Source: Pleomorphomonas carboxyditropha
Lineage (GTDB): Bacteria; Pseudomonadota; Alphaproteobacteria; Rhizobiales; Pleomorphomonadaceae
Length of the DNA stretch: 64,000 nucleotides
Reading direction: 5' to 3'
Assembly (NCBI RefSeq): GCF_002770725.1
Contig: NZ_NQVN01000001.1
Coordinates: 124,001-188,000 of the forward strand
Part shown: positions 8,245 through 17,825 of the stretch, piece after piece
How the letters are laid out: each line of letters begins with the position of its first letter
How positions within the stretch are numbered: position 1 is the stretch's first letter
The notes under the pieces: model-generated
Seen by the model: the letters and a program-made list of their open reading frames with translations, nothing else
What the model was told of the DNA's origin: nothing
Database searches by the model: none
Position numbers and translations under genes: made by a program

Positions 8245-8994
8245 ATGACCCACACCAAGCTTTCCGTCAACGTCAACGCCATCGCCCATCTGCGCAACCG
8301 GCGCGACCTGCCGTGGCCGTCGGTCGCCGGCCTTTCCCGCATTGCCCTCGAAGCGGGCGCCGCCGGCATCACCGTGCATCCGCGCCCGGACGAGCGGCAC
8401 ATCCGCCGCACCGACGTGTTCGCCTTGCAGGAGATGCTGCGGACCGACTGGCCGGGCCGCGAATACAATATCGAGGGCTATCCGACCGAAGAGTTCCTGA
8501 AGCTCTGCGAGGCGGCCCGCCCCGATCAGGTGACGCTGGTGCCCGACATGCCCGGCCAGAACACCTCCGACCACGGCTGGGACTGCGTCACCAACCAGTC
8601 CTTCCTGTCGGACGTGGTGCGGCGCATCCAGGGCCAGGGCATGCGCGCCTCGGTCTTCATCGACGCCGATCCGACGCAGGCGGCGGCCGCCGCGCTGACC
8701 GGCACGCGGCGCATCGAGATCTACACCGGCCCCTATGGCCACAGCTTCGACCCCGCCGAGCAGCGGGCGCGGCTCGAGGAGGTGGCGGTGACCGCCGACG
8801 CGGCGGTCAAGCTCGGCATGGCGGTCAACGCCGGCCACGACCTGACGCTCGACAACCTGCCGCCGCTGGTCAAACGGACGCCGCATATCGCCGAGGCGTC
8901 GATCGGCCACGCGGTGATCGCCGACTGCCTGATCTACGGCATGGCTGAAACGGTGCGCCGCTACCGCTGCGCGCTGGGTGACGCCGACGCGTGA
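8245..8994 (+). CDS. pdxJ: Pyridoxine 5'-phosphate synthase PdxJ
   Basis: PdxJ condenses deoxyxylulose phosphate with amino-oxoacetone phosphate to give pyridoxine phosphate. The 249-residue product shows the TIM-barrel motifs: LSVNVNAIAHLRNRR, GITVHPRPDERHIRRTDV, IEGYPTEEF, VTLVPD, and the C-terminal AVNAGHDLTLDN and ASIGHAVIADCLIYGM. ATG 8,245 gives the usual N-terminus; an in-frame ATG at 8,194 would add 17 unrelated residues. The gap 8,094-8,244 after ilvN holds no gene that I can see. Confidence 0.95.
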   Translation: MTHTKLSVNVNAIAHLRNRRDLPWPSVAGLSRIALEAGAAGITVHPRPDERHIRRTDVFALQEMLRTDWPGREYNIEGYPTEEFLKLCEAARPDQVTLVPDMPGQNTSDHGWDCVTNQSFLSDVVRRIQGQGMRASVFIDADPTQAAAAALTGTRRIEIYTGPYGHSFDPAEQRARLEEVAVTADAAVKLGMAVNAGHDLTLDNLPPLVKRTPHIAEASIGHAVIADCLIYGMAETVRRYRCALGDADA

Positions 8995-9032
8995 GCGCGT
9001 GGGGGTGCCCGATATTTTCGGTGTGCCCCTGT

Positions 9033-9128
9033 CTGCCTGAGGTCCCCGCCTGCGCGGGGATGACAGCTTATATTGTTGATTTTATTATATAGTTCTGTCA
9101 TCCCCGCGCAGGCGGGGACCTCAGGCAG
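9033..9128. repeat. Long intergenic palindrome, copy 2
   Basis: Arms at 9,033-9,065 and 9,096-9,128 are identical to those of copy 1 over 33 bases, again with a 30-base AT-rich loop of different sequence. It also sits between convergent genes (pdxJ and the racemase). Identical arms with a diverged loop suggest selection on the stem or recent copying. Confidence 0.9.
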
Positions 9129-9158
9129 GATAGGGCAAGACGCCGATATAGGGTGCCC

Positions 9159-9872
9159 TTACTCCGCAGCCGCTTTCATCTGTCCCGCCAATGCGAAATC
9201 CACCGCGGCGGCGGCGTGGATCGCGGTGCTGTCGTACCCGGGCAGCGGCAGGGCATCGGGATCGAGCAGCAGGCAGATTTCCGTGCAGCCGAGGATGACC
9301 GCGTCGCAGCCGTCGTCCTTCGCCCTGGCGATCAGGTCGAGGAAGGCGGCGCGCGAATCGTCGCGGACGACGCCGGCGCACAGTTCGTTGAAGATCACGT
9401 CGTGAACCACGGCTCGTCCCGCCTCGCCGGGCGTGGTCATGGCAAGGCCGTGGGCGGCCATGCGGCGGGCATAGAAGCCCTGTTCCATGGTGTAGCGGGT
9501 GGCGAGCAGCAGCGGCCGGCGGACGCCGGCGGCGGTCAGCGCCTTGGCCGTCTCGTCGATGATGTTGAGGAGCGGGATCCGGACGGCGGCGGCCACCTCG
9601 TCGGCGACGAGATGCATGGTGTTGGTGCAGATCAGCGCGCAATCGGCGCCGGCCCGCTCAAGCCCTTGCGCCGCCTTGCCGAGGCGCGCGGCGGCATCGT
9701 CCCAGCGTCCGGCCGTCTGAAGGTCGACCACCGGCTGGAAGTCGACGGAATGCAGGACGATCTCGGCCGAATGCAGGCCGCCGAGACGCGCCCGCACCGC
9801 CTCGTTGATCATCTTGTAATAGACGACGGTGCTCTCGAAGCTCATGCCGCCGATGAGGCCGATGGTGCGCAT
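9159..9872 (-). CDS. Aspartate/glutamate racemase family protein
   Basis: The 237-residue product is a cofactor-independent amino-acid racemase of the YgeA/AspR type. It starts MRTIGLIGGMSFEST and carries the two catalytic cysteines in CTNTMH (about residue 90) and GCTEI (about residue 197). Such enzymes interconvert D- and L-aspartate, glutamate or other amino acids; the substrate is not readable. It is divergent from an Lrp/AsnC regulator, which may respond to an amino acid linked to this enzyme (inference from position). Confidence 0.88.
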   Translation of the reverse strand: MRTIGLIGGMSFESTVVYYKMINEAVRARLGGLHSAEIVLHSVDFQPVVDLQTAGRWDDAAARLGKAAQGLERAGADCALICTNTMHLVADEVAAAVRIPLLNIIDETAKALTAAGVRRPLLLATRYTMEQGFYARRMAAHGLAMTTPGEAGRAVVHDVIFNELCAGVVRDDSRAAFLDLIARAKDDGCDAVILGCTEICLLLDPDALPLPGYDSTAIHAAAAVDFALAGQMKAAAE

Positions 9873-10036
9873 GACGGTTCCCCTTTGTCGCGATGACCGA
9901 TCATAGCCCCGGTCCGGCGCCCGGCGTTTGCAAGGATCGGCGCCGCTGGATCATGTGGCGCAAACTTCTGGCGCTTTCGCATCAATTCATGCAAAATAGG
10001 CGCGCAATCCTCCCTGCATAAGGGAATCGAGGGCGC

Positions 10037-10501
10037 ATGCTGGACGAACGCGACCGCAAACTCCTGGAGCTCCTGCAACGCGATGCCGGCCTTTCGGTGG
10101 TCGACCTCGCCGACCGGGTGGCGCTGTCGGTGTCGGCCTGCTCGCGGCGCATCCAGCGGCTGGAGGCCGATGGCTATATCTCCCGCCGCACCGTGGTGCT
10201 CGACCGTATCAGGCTCGGCGTGCCGACCACCGTCTACGCGCTGATCCGCACCGCCCATCATTCGGCCGAGTGGATGGAGCGCTTCGCCGCCGTCATCGCC
10301 GACACGCCTGAGGTGGTGGAGGCGCATCGCCTCACCGGCAACGTCGACTACATCCTGAAGCTCGCCCTGCCGCGCGTCGAACACTATGACGTCATCTACA
10401 AGAAGATCATCCGCAAGGTCGAACTGTTCGATGTTTCGGCGTCCATTTCCATGGAGACGCTGAAGGACGGCGCACCGCTGCCCGTCGACTATGCGACCTG
10501 A
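10037..10501 (+). CDS. Lrp/AsnC family transcription regulator
   Basis: The 154-residue protein has the classic layout. An N-terminal winged HTH (DERDRKLLELLQRDAGLSVV, DLADRVALSVSACSRRI, RLEADGYI) precedes a C-terminal RAM/ACT-like domain (VVEAHRLTGNVDYILKLAL). These regulators bind amino acids and often control a divergent gene. The racemase lies divergently 164 bases away. Confidence 0.92.
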   Translation: MLDERDRKLLELLQRDAGLSVVDLADRVALSVSACSRRIQRLEADGYISRRTVVLDRIRLGVPTTVYALIRTAHHSAEWMERFAAVIADTPEVVEAHRLTGNVDYILKLALPRVEHYDVIYKKIIRKVELFDVSASISMETLKDGAPLPVDYAT

Positions 10502-10528
10502 CGTTTTGTCCTGGCGCGGAAAGCACCG

Positions 10529-10903
10529 TCAGCCGATCATCGGCCGTTCGATGCCGAACCACAGGCAGGAACGGGAAAGATCGACGAAGCGGCGCTCGTC
10601 GGCCGTTACCTCGGCGACGGCGGCGAGGCCCTCGGGCGTCGAGCGAACGGCGCGATAGTCGTCGAGGCTGTCCCACCAGAGCTCGCCGAGACCGTCGAAA
10701 TCGACGGCAAGGGTGCCGCGCGCCTGCCGGAGGGCGTCCTGAACCGGATCGCCGGCATCGACCGTCGTCTGGACGTAGCGGCGAATGCGCAAGGGGAGCG
10801 CGAGGCTCGTCACCAGCGGGCCGTGCGTTTCGCGCCAGTAGCGGTCGAATTCGTCGTGATCGAGCGAGGGCAGGCGGCGGACGAGCATGGTCATCTTCAG
10901 CAT
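10529..10903 (-). CDS. EthD-domain protein
   Basis: A 124-residue ferredoxin-fold protein with EthD features: MTMLVRRLPSLDHDEFDRYW, RETHGPLV, RIRRYVQTTV, and the DFDGLGELWWDSLDDYRA segment. EthD proteins are small dimeric alpha+beta barrels, some linked to oxidation of organic compounds. ATG 10,903 is chosen; a longer frame from 10,951 would overlap the regulator promoter. A MerR-type promoter faces it directly, so it is the likely target of the adjacent regulator. Confidence 0.85.
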   Translation of the reverse strand: MLKMTMLVRRLPSLDHDEFDRYWRETHGPLVTSLALPLRIRRYVQTTVDAGDPVQDALRQARGTLAVDFDGLGELWWDSLDDYRAVRSTPEGLAAVAEVTADERRFVDLSRSCLWFGIERPMIG

Positions 10904-10933
10904 GATGCTTCCTTTCGAGCGGAAAGGCGGCCA

Positions 10934-10964
10934 TGCTAGGGTCTGACACATATGTCAGGGTCAA
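10934..10964 (-). promoter_or_regulatory. MerR-type promoter with long spacer
   Basis: On the leftward strand a TTGACC -35 (10,964-10,959) is followed by a 19-20 base spacer and CTAGCAT. The spacer holds the near-palindrome CTGACATATGTGTCAG. A spacer longer than the usual 17 bases with a dyad inside it is the hallmark of promoters twisted open by MerR regulators. It reads toward the EthD gene. Confidence 0.7.
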
Positions 10965-10974
10965 GGGACTGGTC

Positions 10975-11310
10975 ATGCAGATCGGCGAATTGTCGCGGCG
11001 GACCGGCGTCAGCATCCGCATGCTGCGCCACTACGAGGCGGTCGGGCTGATCGCGCCGAAGCGGACGGCGGCCGGCTACCGGCGCTTTGCCGCCGCCGAT
11101 GTCGCCACCATCCGCCGCATCGCCGTGCTGAGCGAGGCCGGGCTGACGCTCGCCGCCATCCGCGGCATCCTGCCCTGCGCGCGCGGCGCCCTGGCCGGCG
11201 AGGCGCCATGCCCGGCCTTCCGGGCCGGCGTGCGGGCGAAGATCGCCGACATCGACGCCAAGATGAGCGCGCTTGCCGAAAGCCGGCGCATTCTCAGCGA
11301 ATGGGCCTGA
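10975..11310 (+). CDS. MerR-family transcription regulator
   Basis: The 111-residue protein begins MQIGELSRRTGVSIRMLRHY, the MerR HTH and wing. It continues with VGLIAPKRTAAGYRRFAAAD and a dimerisation helix. The effector region is short, with Cys at positions in ILPCARG and APCPAF, so a metal, redox or small organic signal are all possible. The start at 10,975 leaves the divergent promoter free; the in-frame ATG at 10,933 would cover it. Confidence 0.9.
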   Translation: MQIGELSRRTGVSIRMLRHYEAVGLIAPKRTAAGYRRFAAADVATIRRIAVLSEAGLTLAAIRGILPCARGALAGEAPCPAFRAGVRAKIADIDAKMSALAESRRILSEWA

Positions 11311-11368
11311 GGTCTGCTGCCGGTCCCTGACAACGGCATCGGTCAGTCTGTCGCCATAGGAGCGCAGA

Positions 11369-11878
11369 ATGATCAGCCTTCACGACATTTCCGTGCCGGT
11401 GTTCGGCCGCTATCTCGATCGGCTCGACGCGCTCGTCGAGAAATCGGCGGCCTATGTCGGCGACCTCGGCCTGCCGGAGGTGGCGCTGCTTGGCGCACGC
11501 CTTGCGCCGGATATGCTGCCCTTCGAAGCGCAGGTGCGGATCGCTGCCCGCTTTCCGTTGCGGGCGCTCCGACCGCTGGTGCCGCGTCTGCCGGATCTGG
11601 ACTTTCCGGAGGCCATTTCCTTCGCGGAGCTCAGAGCAGATATCGACGCGGTGCTCGACGCGCTGGTGACGCTGAGCCCCAGCGATCTCAACGGGCGCGA
11701 AGGAGAGATCGTCACCGATCGCGCCGGCTTGGCCGATGTTGCCCTGTCGGCGGCGCGCTTCGTCGCCGAATACGCGCTGCCGAACATGTTCTTCCATCAC
11801 ACCACCGCCTACGCCATCGCCCGCTGGGAAGGCGTGAAGCTCGGCAAGGCGGACTTCGACGGCTGGCACAGGTACTAA
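11369..11878 (+). CDS. DUF1993 family protein
   Basis: A 169-residue helical protein matching DUF1993: MISLHDISVPVFGRYLDRLD at the start, LAPDMLPFEAQVRIA, FPEAISFAELRADIDAVLDAL, and the C-terminal LPNMFFHHTTAYAIARWEGV. The family is related in shape to DinB-like four-helix proteins and has no proven function. It follows the MerR gene by 58 bases and may be part of the same regulon. Confidence 0.88.
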   Translation: MISLHDISVPVFGRYLDRLDALVEKSAAYVGDLGLPEVALLGARLAPDMLPFEAQVRIAARFPLRALRPLVPRLPDLDFPEAISFAELRADIDAVLDALVTLSPSDLNGREGEIVTDRAGLADVALSAARFVAEYALPNMFFHHTTAYAIARWEGVKLGKADFDGWHRY

Positions 11879-11990
11879 ATCTACAGCCTATTGTTTTTCA
11901 CCGGCAGATTTTCTACTGAGTTGTAAGCTTGGCCAATCAACCGTGCCAATGCGCCGATTCTCGAAAAGCAATCTGATGGGAAAGTATAAA

Positions 11991-12584
11991 ATGCGCTTTC
12001 GGTTGGAAATTGCTGTCGCGATACTTTCCGTTGTGGCTGTTTCCTCTGCCAGTCTCGCTGACGATATTCCCGGCCTTTTGGAGGCACCGCCTGGGTTTAA
12101 TAATCTGCCCTTTTCGCTACCCACCGGTGATGCACGCTGGTGCTACATGCTTCGCGATGAGCTCAAGCCAATTTTGAAGGAAGAGGCCTCCTTTTTCTTT
12201 GAGGGTCGAAAAGAGTACCTTGCGGAACTCTTAGCTAATACCAATGCAAGAATGTTTCACTTGCCGCATTCCGACCTAGCGGTAGTCGCAAGGCACGGTT
12301 GTAAAAAGACTTGCAAAGTCGATATCGCGATCAGGTCAACCTTCAACGTCGAGATATACGAAGATGTATCCCTCGGAAAATCGCCTCGCGTTGAAGCCAT
12401 AACCTCTGGCGATGACTGGAAGACGCGCTTCGGTTTCAGCGTTTGGATAAACGATCTTAGGCGTAAAGGCGTAGAGTCGGCCTTCGTCTACTACATGAGC
12501 CGAAGTGCTGACCGATCGAAGGTCAAAGACGGCGTGGAATACGGCTTTCAGTCGGCTGACGAAACGGTTTGTCAGGATCTGTAA
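11991..12584 (+). CDS. Secreted protein of unknown function
   Basis: The 197-residue product starts with a Sec signal peptide (MRFRLEIAVAILSVVAVSSASLADD, cleavage near ASLA). The mature part has paired cysteines in HGCKKTCKVDI and single ones near the ends (ARWCYML, TVCQDL), which fits a periplasmic disulfide-bonded protein. I do not recognise the family. Codon use is clearly more AT-rich than the flanking genes, which suggests acquisition. ATG 11,991 follows GGGAAAG; ATGs at 11,976 and 11,943 are alternatives. Confidence 0.75.
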   Translation: MRFRLEIAVAILSVVAVSSASLADDIPGLLEAPPGFNNLPFSLPTGDARWCYMLRDELKPILKEEASFFFEGRKEYLAELLANTNARMFHLPHSDLAVVARHGCKKTCKVDIAIRSTFNVEIYEDVSLGKSPRVEAITSGDDWKTRFGFSVWINDLRRKGVESAFVYYMSRSADRSKVKDGVEYGFQSADETVCQDL

Positions 12585-12605
12585 TGCAGGGGAATCTCCC
12601 CTGCA
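12585..12605. terminator. Hairpin between convergent genes
   Basis: A perfect 9-bp stem (TGCAGGGGA / TCCCCTGCA) with a 3-base loop follows the secreted-protein stop and precedes the end of fumC. There is no strong T run on either side, so it may act as a weak bidirectional terminator. Confidence 0.45.
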
Positions 12606-12632
12606 CCTTGTCTAGTGAACTGAATGATCCGC

Positions 12633-14021
12633 TCACTCCGGCCCGATCATCCGCTCCGGGCGGACGAGGGCGTCGAATTCGGCGTCGGTGACGTAGCCGC
12701 CGCCGACCGCCTCCTCGCGCAGCGTGGTGCCGTTGGCATGCGCCGTCTTGGCGATCTTGGCGGCGATGTCGTAGCCGACCTTGGGAGCCAGCGCGGTGAC
12801 CAGCATCAACGAGCGGTTCAACGCCGCCTTGATGTTGTCCTCGCGCGGCTCGATGCCGACGACGCAGTTGTCGGTGAAGGAGACGGCGGCGTCGGCGAGC
12901 AGCGTCACCGATTGCAGGAAGTTGTAGGCCATCACCGGATTGTAGACGTTGAGCTCGAAATGACCCTGACTGCCGGCAAACGTCAGCGCCGCGTGGTTGC
13001 CGAACACCTCTACGCAGACCATGGTCAGCGCCTCGCACTGGGTCGGGTTGACCTTGCCCGGCATGATCGACGAGCCCGGCTCGTTCTCCGGCAGCGACAG
13101 TTCGCCGAGGCCGGAGCGCGGGCCGGAGCCCAGGAGGCGGATGTCGTTGGCGATCTTGAACAGGCTCGCCGCCACCGTGTTGAGGGCGCCGTGGCTCATC
13201 ACCATGGCGTCGTGGGCGGCCAGCGCCTCGAACTTGTTGGGGGCGGAGGTGAAGGGATGGCCGGTCAATTCGGCGACGCGGGCGGCGATCTTCTCGGCAA
13301 AGCCCTTGGGCGCGTTGAGGCCGGTGCCGACGGCGGTGCCGCCCTGGGCGATCTCCATCAGCATCGGCAAGGTCTGCTCGATGCGCTTGACGCCGTTCTC
13401 CACCTGCCTGGCATAGCCGGAGAATTCCTGGCCGAGGGTCAGCGGCGTCGCGTCCTGGGTATGGGTGCGGCCGATCTTGATGATGTCGGCCCAGCGCTTC
13501 GCCTTGGCGTCGAGCGCCTGATGCAGGTGGCGGAGCGCCGGCAGCAGCTTCTCGATCACCTCGCTGGCGGCGGCGATGTGCATGGCCGACGGATAGGTGT
13601 CGTTGGACGACTGGCTCATGTTGACGTGGTCGTTGGGATGCACCGGCTTCTTGGAGCCGAGCGTGCCGCCCAGGAGCTCGATCGCCCGGTTGGAGATCAC
13701 CTCGTTGGCGTTCATGTTGGTCTGGGTGCCGGAGCCGGTCTGCCAGACGGCGAGCGGGAAATGGGCATCGAGCTTGCCGTCGATCACTTCCTGCGCCGCC
13801 GTGACGATCGCCTCGCCGAGCTTGGGATCGAGCTTGCCGAGATCGCGGTTGACCTCGGCGGCGGCGCGCTTCAACACGCCGAGCGCCTTGACGATGGCCT
13901 TGGGCTGCTTTTCCCAGCCGATCTTGAAGTTGCCGAGCGAGCGCTGCGTCTGGGCGCCCCAATAAACCGAAGCGTCGACGTCGATGGGGCCGAAGGTGTC
14001 GGATTCGATACGGGTGGACAA
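12633..14021 (-). CDS. fumC: Class II fumarate hydratase FumC
   Basis: FumC interconverts fumarate and malate in the citric acid cycle. The 462-residue length is normal for the iron-independent class. Diagnostic motifs are [56 protein letters not shown] and the fumarase/aspartase signature [13 protein letters not shown]. The start is best placed at the TTG at 14,021, seven bases after GGGAG; the first in-frame ATG at 14,090 adds a 23-residue basic extension with no support. Confidence 0.94.
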   Translation of the reverse strand: MSTRIESDTFGPIDVDASVYWGAQTQRSLGNFKIGWEKQPKAIVKALGVLKRAAAEVNRDLGKLDPKLGEAIVTAAQEVIDGKLDAHFPLAVWQTGSGTQTNMNANEVISNRAIELLGGTLGSKKPVHPNDHVNMSQSSNDTYPSAMHIAAASEVIEKLLPALRHLHQALDAKAKRWADIIKIGRTHTQDATPLTLGQEFSGYARQVENGVKRIEQTLPMLMEIAQGGTAVGTGLNAPKGFAEKIAARVAELTGHPFTSAPNKFEALAAHDAMVMSHGALNTVAASLFKIANDIRLLGSGPRSGLGELSLPENEPGSSIMPGKVNPTQCEALTMVCVEVFGNHAALTFAGSQGHFELNVYNPVMAYNFLQSVTLLADAAVSFTDNCVVGIEPREDNIKAALNRSLMLVTALAPKVGYDIAAKIAKTAHANGTTLREEAVGGGYVTDAEFDALVRPERMIGPE

Positions 14022-14128
14022 GCGCTCACTCCCTGTTGTTCTACCTGTCGCCGGGGCAACGCCGAATGAGGCGGCCGGACGCCGGCGCATATTCCCGCAG
14101 GCCGAGGAATACGCAGAAGCGATTGACT

Positions 14129-14182
14129 CTAGAGCATTTCCTTACCGGTCGGACGATTTCATCCGATCGGCAAATGCTCTAG
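14129..14182. repeat. Intergenic palindrome with AGAGCATTT ends
   Basis: Perfect 11-base ends (CTAGAGCATTT / AAATGCTCTAG) enclose a second inner dyad (GGTCGGA / TCCGATC). Similar AGAGCATTT-ended repeats are scattered in Rhizobiales genomes. It lies between fumC and tetR. The rest of the 14,022-14,352 gap holds the tetR operator. Confidence 0.75.
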
Positions 14183-14301
14183 GCGATTTTCATCAGGGAT
14201 TCCACCCATGCCTAAGGAGAAAAGCGGCGTTTCACCGAAATGTGGTCGAGGCGCCGGGGTGCTTGACAAGGCGGGGCGGGCGGACTAAAACCGCCGGAAC
14301 C

Positions 14302-14315
14302 GTACCGTACGGTAC
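14302..14315. promoter_or_regulatory. Probable TetR operator
   Basis: GTACCGTACGGTAC is a perfect 14-base palindrome placed 37 bases before the tetR start. Position and symmetry fit autoregulation by the TetR protein downstream. It could also influence divergent fumC. Confidence 0.6.
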
Positions 14316-14352
14316 ATAGATTTCATCCGCAGACAGAGAGCGACATCCCGCC

Positions 14353-14976
14353 ATGGAGCCCTTCACGCCCCGCCAGAATGCCGTGCTGGAATGCGCGCTG
14401 CAGCTTTTGGTCGCCGGCGGCGAGCGGGCGTTGACCACCGCCGGCCTCGCCCGGGCGGCCAACTGCTCCAAGGAAAGCCTCTACAAGTGGTTCGGCGACC
14501 GCGACGGCCTGCTCGCGGCGATGATCACCTACCAGGCGAGCAAGGTGAGGACGCCGGGGCCGCGCGAGAGCATGCCGACGCTCGACGATTTCACCCGCAG
14601 CCTCGCCGTGTTCGCCGAGGACCTGCTCGGCGTGCTGTCGGGCGAGGTGTCGCTGGCGCTCAACCGCCTCGCCATCGGCCAGGCCGACCGCGACGGCGCC
14701 GAGCTCGGCGCCCTGCTGCGCGAGCACGGCCGGCTGCCGATCGAGCTGCGCGCCAAGGCTCTCCTGGAGCTTGGCCGGCGGCACGGCTACCTCAAGTTTT
14801 CCGACACCCACGAGGCTTACGAGACGCTCTACGGCCTCATCGTGCATGACGGCCACGTGCGGATGCTGCTCGGCGAGGCGCCGGCCAAGGTGGCCGACGA
14901 TCGTCCGCGCCGGGCGCGACTGGCGATCTCGCAGTTTTTCCGTCTTTATGGGCAGGGCGCCCAGGACATCCGGTAA
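14353..14976 (+). CDS. TetR/AcrR family regulator
   Basis: The 207-residue protein has an N-terminal TetR HTH (RQNAVLECALQLLVAGGERA, TTAGLARAANCSKESLYKWFG, DRDGLLAAMITYQ). A helical ligand domain of the AefR-like type follows (LSLALNRLAIGQADR-like region, YGLIVHDGHVRMLLGE). The ligand is unknown. A palindrome just upstream suggests autoregulation. ilvC starts 76 bases downstream on the same strand but has its own ribosome site and is probably separate. Confidence 0.9.
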   Translation: MEPFTPRQNAVLECALQLLVAGGERALTTAGLARAANCSKESLYKWFGDRDGLLAAMITYQASKVRTPGPRESMPTLDDFTRSLAVFAEDLLGVLSGEVSLALNRLAIGQADRDGAELGALLREHGRLPIELRAKALLELGRRHGYLKFSDTHEAYETLYGLIVHDGHVRMLLGEAPAKVADDRPRRARLAISQFFRLYGQGAQDIR

Positions 14977-14986
14977 TCCGGCTTGA

Positions 14987-16072
<1,086 letters not shown>

Positions 16073-16102
16073 TCGCCTGAGGCGATCCACGCTTGAAGCT
16101 TT

Positions 16103-16135
16103 GCGCCGGGCGACTTGTCGCCCGGCGCCGGCATT
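16103..16135 (+). terminator. Terminator after ilvC
   Basis: A perfect 12-bp stem (GCGCCGGGCGAC / GTCGCCCGGCGC) with a two-base turn lies 30 bases after ilvC, followed by CGGCATTTTA. The long GC stem makes it a strong stop. Confidence 0.75.
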
Positions 16136-16169
16136 TTATAGCCGCCGGATATGGGTGGGGTGTTCTTTC

Positions 16170-16267
16170 CTGCCCGAGGTCCTCCGCCTTCGCGGAGGAA
16201 GACAGAATTATATAATGAAAACAAATACATAGATTGTCATCCTCCGCGAAGGCTGAGGACCTCGGGC
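16170..16267. repeat. Long intergenic palindrome, diverged copy 3
   Basis: Arms 16,170-16,204 and 16,235-16,267 pair with a few mismatches around an AT-rich loop. The plan is that of copies 1 and 2 (CCTGCC-GAGGTCC start, TGACA near the loop), but the stem has CTCCGCCTTCGCGGAGG in place of CCCCGCCTGCGCGGGG. The base changes are largely compensated in both arms, so the fold is conserved. Confidence 0.8.
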
Positions 16268-16458
16268 CGAAAAGGGTCCGGAGAGTTGTCTCGTCGCCTG
16301 GCTGTCGAAGACCTGTGTTCACGGTCATCGAACTCCGTGTCGTCCTGATGCGCGAGGCCCGCGACAGCTTCATAGTCGATCTTTGCAATCACCAGGCCGG
16401 AAAGCCTCAGGGCTGAACTGACCCCCGAAAGTTGGACACCAACGTTCGGGGGTTTTCT

Positions 16459-16992
16459 ATGTCCAAGTACAGCGTTTCTTTCAAAGAACGCGTCGTTGCG
16501 TTTTATGGGGGTGGCGAGCGTAGCTACACAGATGTCGGGCTACAGTTTGGCATCGACCATTCGACGGTGCGCAAATGGATCGGCCTTTATGCGGCGCACG
16601 GTTCGGCTGGGCTGACGAAGCAGCACAGCCACTACGACGCCGCATTCAAACTGTCGGTCTTGCAGCGGATGTGGACTGAGGGGTTGTCCTATCGGCACAC
16701 GGCTGCGATCTTCAACATTCGCAATGCCAGCTGTCTTCCGGATTGGGAGAGAGGCTATGAGCAGGCCGGGATCGAAGGCTTGGCTCCTCGCCGCAAAGGG
16801 AGGCCACCGCGCATGAAGAAGCCCGAACCGCCCTCCGAGACGCCTGATCCATCGGTGGATTCGGCCAAGAGCCGTGAGGAGCTGTTGGCGGAGCTGGCGT
16901 ATCTGCGCATGGAGAACGCTTACCTAAAAAAACTGGAGGCCTTAGCGCAGGCGCGTCAAACGCCGAACGGACGCAAGCCGTCCAGGCGTTAA
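16459..16992 (+). CDS. IS3-family transposase OrfA
   Basis: The 177-residue OrfA has an N-terminal HTH (VSFKERVVAFYGGGERSYTD, FGIDHSTVRKWI), a second HTH-like repeat (FKLSVLQRMWTEGLSYRHTA) and a C-terminal leucine-rich helix (ELLAELAYLRMENAYLKKLE). It binds the IS ends and dimerises. Near its end the frame crosses A AAA AAA C at 16,926-16,933, where a -1 shift gives the OrfAB fusion. Confidence 0.9.
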   Translation: MSKYSVSFKERVVAFYGGGERSYTDVGLQFGIDHSTVRKWIGLYAAHGSAGLTKQHSHYDAAFKLSVLQRMWTEGLSYRHTAAIFNIRNASCLPDWERGYEQAGIEGLAPRRKGRPPRMKKPEPPSETPDPSVDSAKSREELLAELAYLRMENAYLKKLEALAQARQTPNGRKPSRR

Positions 16993-17825
16993 GGCCACTC
17001 CACTCGTTCGACGGGCTGCTGAAGCTTTCCGGGCTTGCGCGCAGCACGTTCTATTATCAGCGGAAAGCGCTGTCGTCGGGCGACCGGCGCGCGGCGTTGA
17101 AGGTGACGATCAAATCGATCTTCGAGACGCACAAGGGGCGCTATGGCTATCGTCGGGTGGCGGCGGCGATCCGTGGCCGCGGAGAGGTGGTCAATCACAA
17201 GACCGTCCAGCGGCTGATGGTCGAGATGGGATTGAAGTCTCTGGTCCGGCCAAAGAAATACCGCTCCTACAAAGGCGAGAAAGGGCATGTGGCGCCAGAC
17301 CTTCTCCAGCGCCAGTTCACCGCCGAACGCATGAACCAGAAGTGGACGACGGATGTAACCGAGTTCAATGTCGCCGGCGAGAAGCTCTACCTGTCGCCGG
17401 TGATGGACCTCCACAACGGCGAGATCATCGCCTTCGAGACGGCAAGGCGGCCTATCTTCAAGCTGGTCAAGGACATGCTCGACAAGGCATTGAACACACT
17501 GGGCGAGGCAGACGGGCCGATCCTGCATTCCGATCAGGGATGGCAGTACCGAATGCCCGCCTGGAGCAGCCTGCTCGAAAGCCGTAACATCGCACAGTCC
17601 ATGTCCCGCAAGGGAAACTGCCTCGACAACGCCGCCATGGAGAGCTTCTTCGCCACTCTCAAGTCCGAGTTCTTCCATCCCAATCGTTTCGACAGCATCG
17701 AAAGCCTGCGAGACGGTGTCGAGGACTATATCCGCTACTACAACAATGACCGCATCAGGATGAAACTCAAAGGGCTGAGCCCCGTACAATACAGGACCCA
17801 GCCCTTAAATCGACCCAGCCTATGA
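16932..17825 (+). CDS. IS3-family transposase OrfB (as -1 frameshift extension)
   Basis: The -1 frame is open from the slippery A run to 17,825. It encodes a retroviral-type integrase core: TTDVTEF (first Asp), ILHSDQGWQY (second Asp) and GNCLDNAAMESFFATLKSE (catalytic Glu). The product is expected mainly as an OrfAB fusion. If read separately, the first ATG-class start is the TTG at 17,097. It ends 27 bases before the right IS end. Confidence 0.88.
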   Translation, partial: TGGLSAGASNAERTQAVQALRPLHSFDGLLKLSGLARSTFYYQRKALSSGDRRAALKVTIKSIFETHKGRYGYRRVAAAIRGRGEVVNHKTVQRLMVEMGLKSLVRPKKYRSYKGEKGHVAPDLLQRQFTAERMNQKWTTDVTEFNVAGEKLYLSPVMDLHNGEIIAFETARRPIFKLVKDMLDKALNTLGEADGPILHSDQGWQYRMPAWSSLLESRNIAQSMSRKGNCLDNAAMESFFATLKSEFFHPNRFDSIESLRDGVEDYIRYYNNDRIRMKLKGLSPVQYRTQPLNRPSL

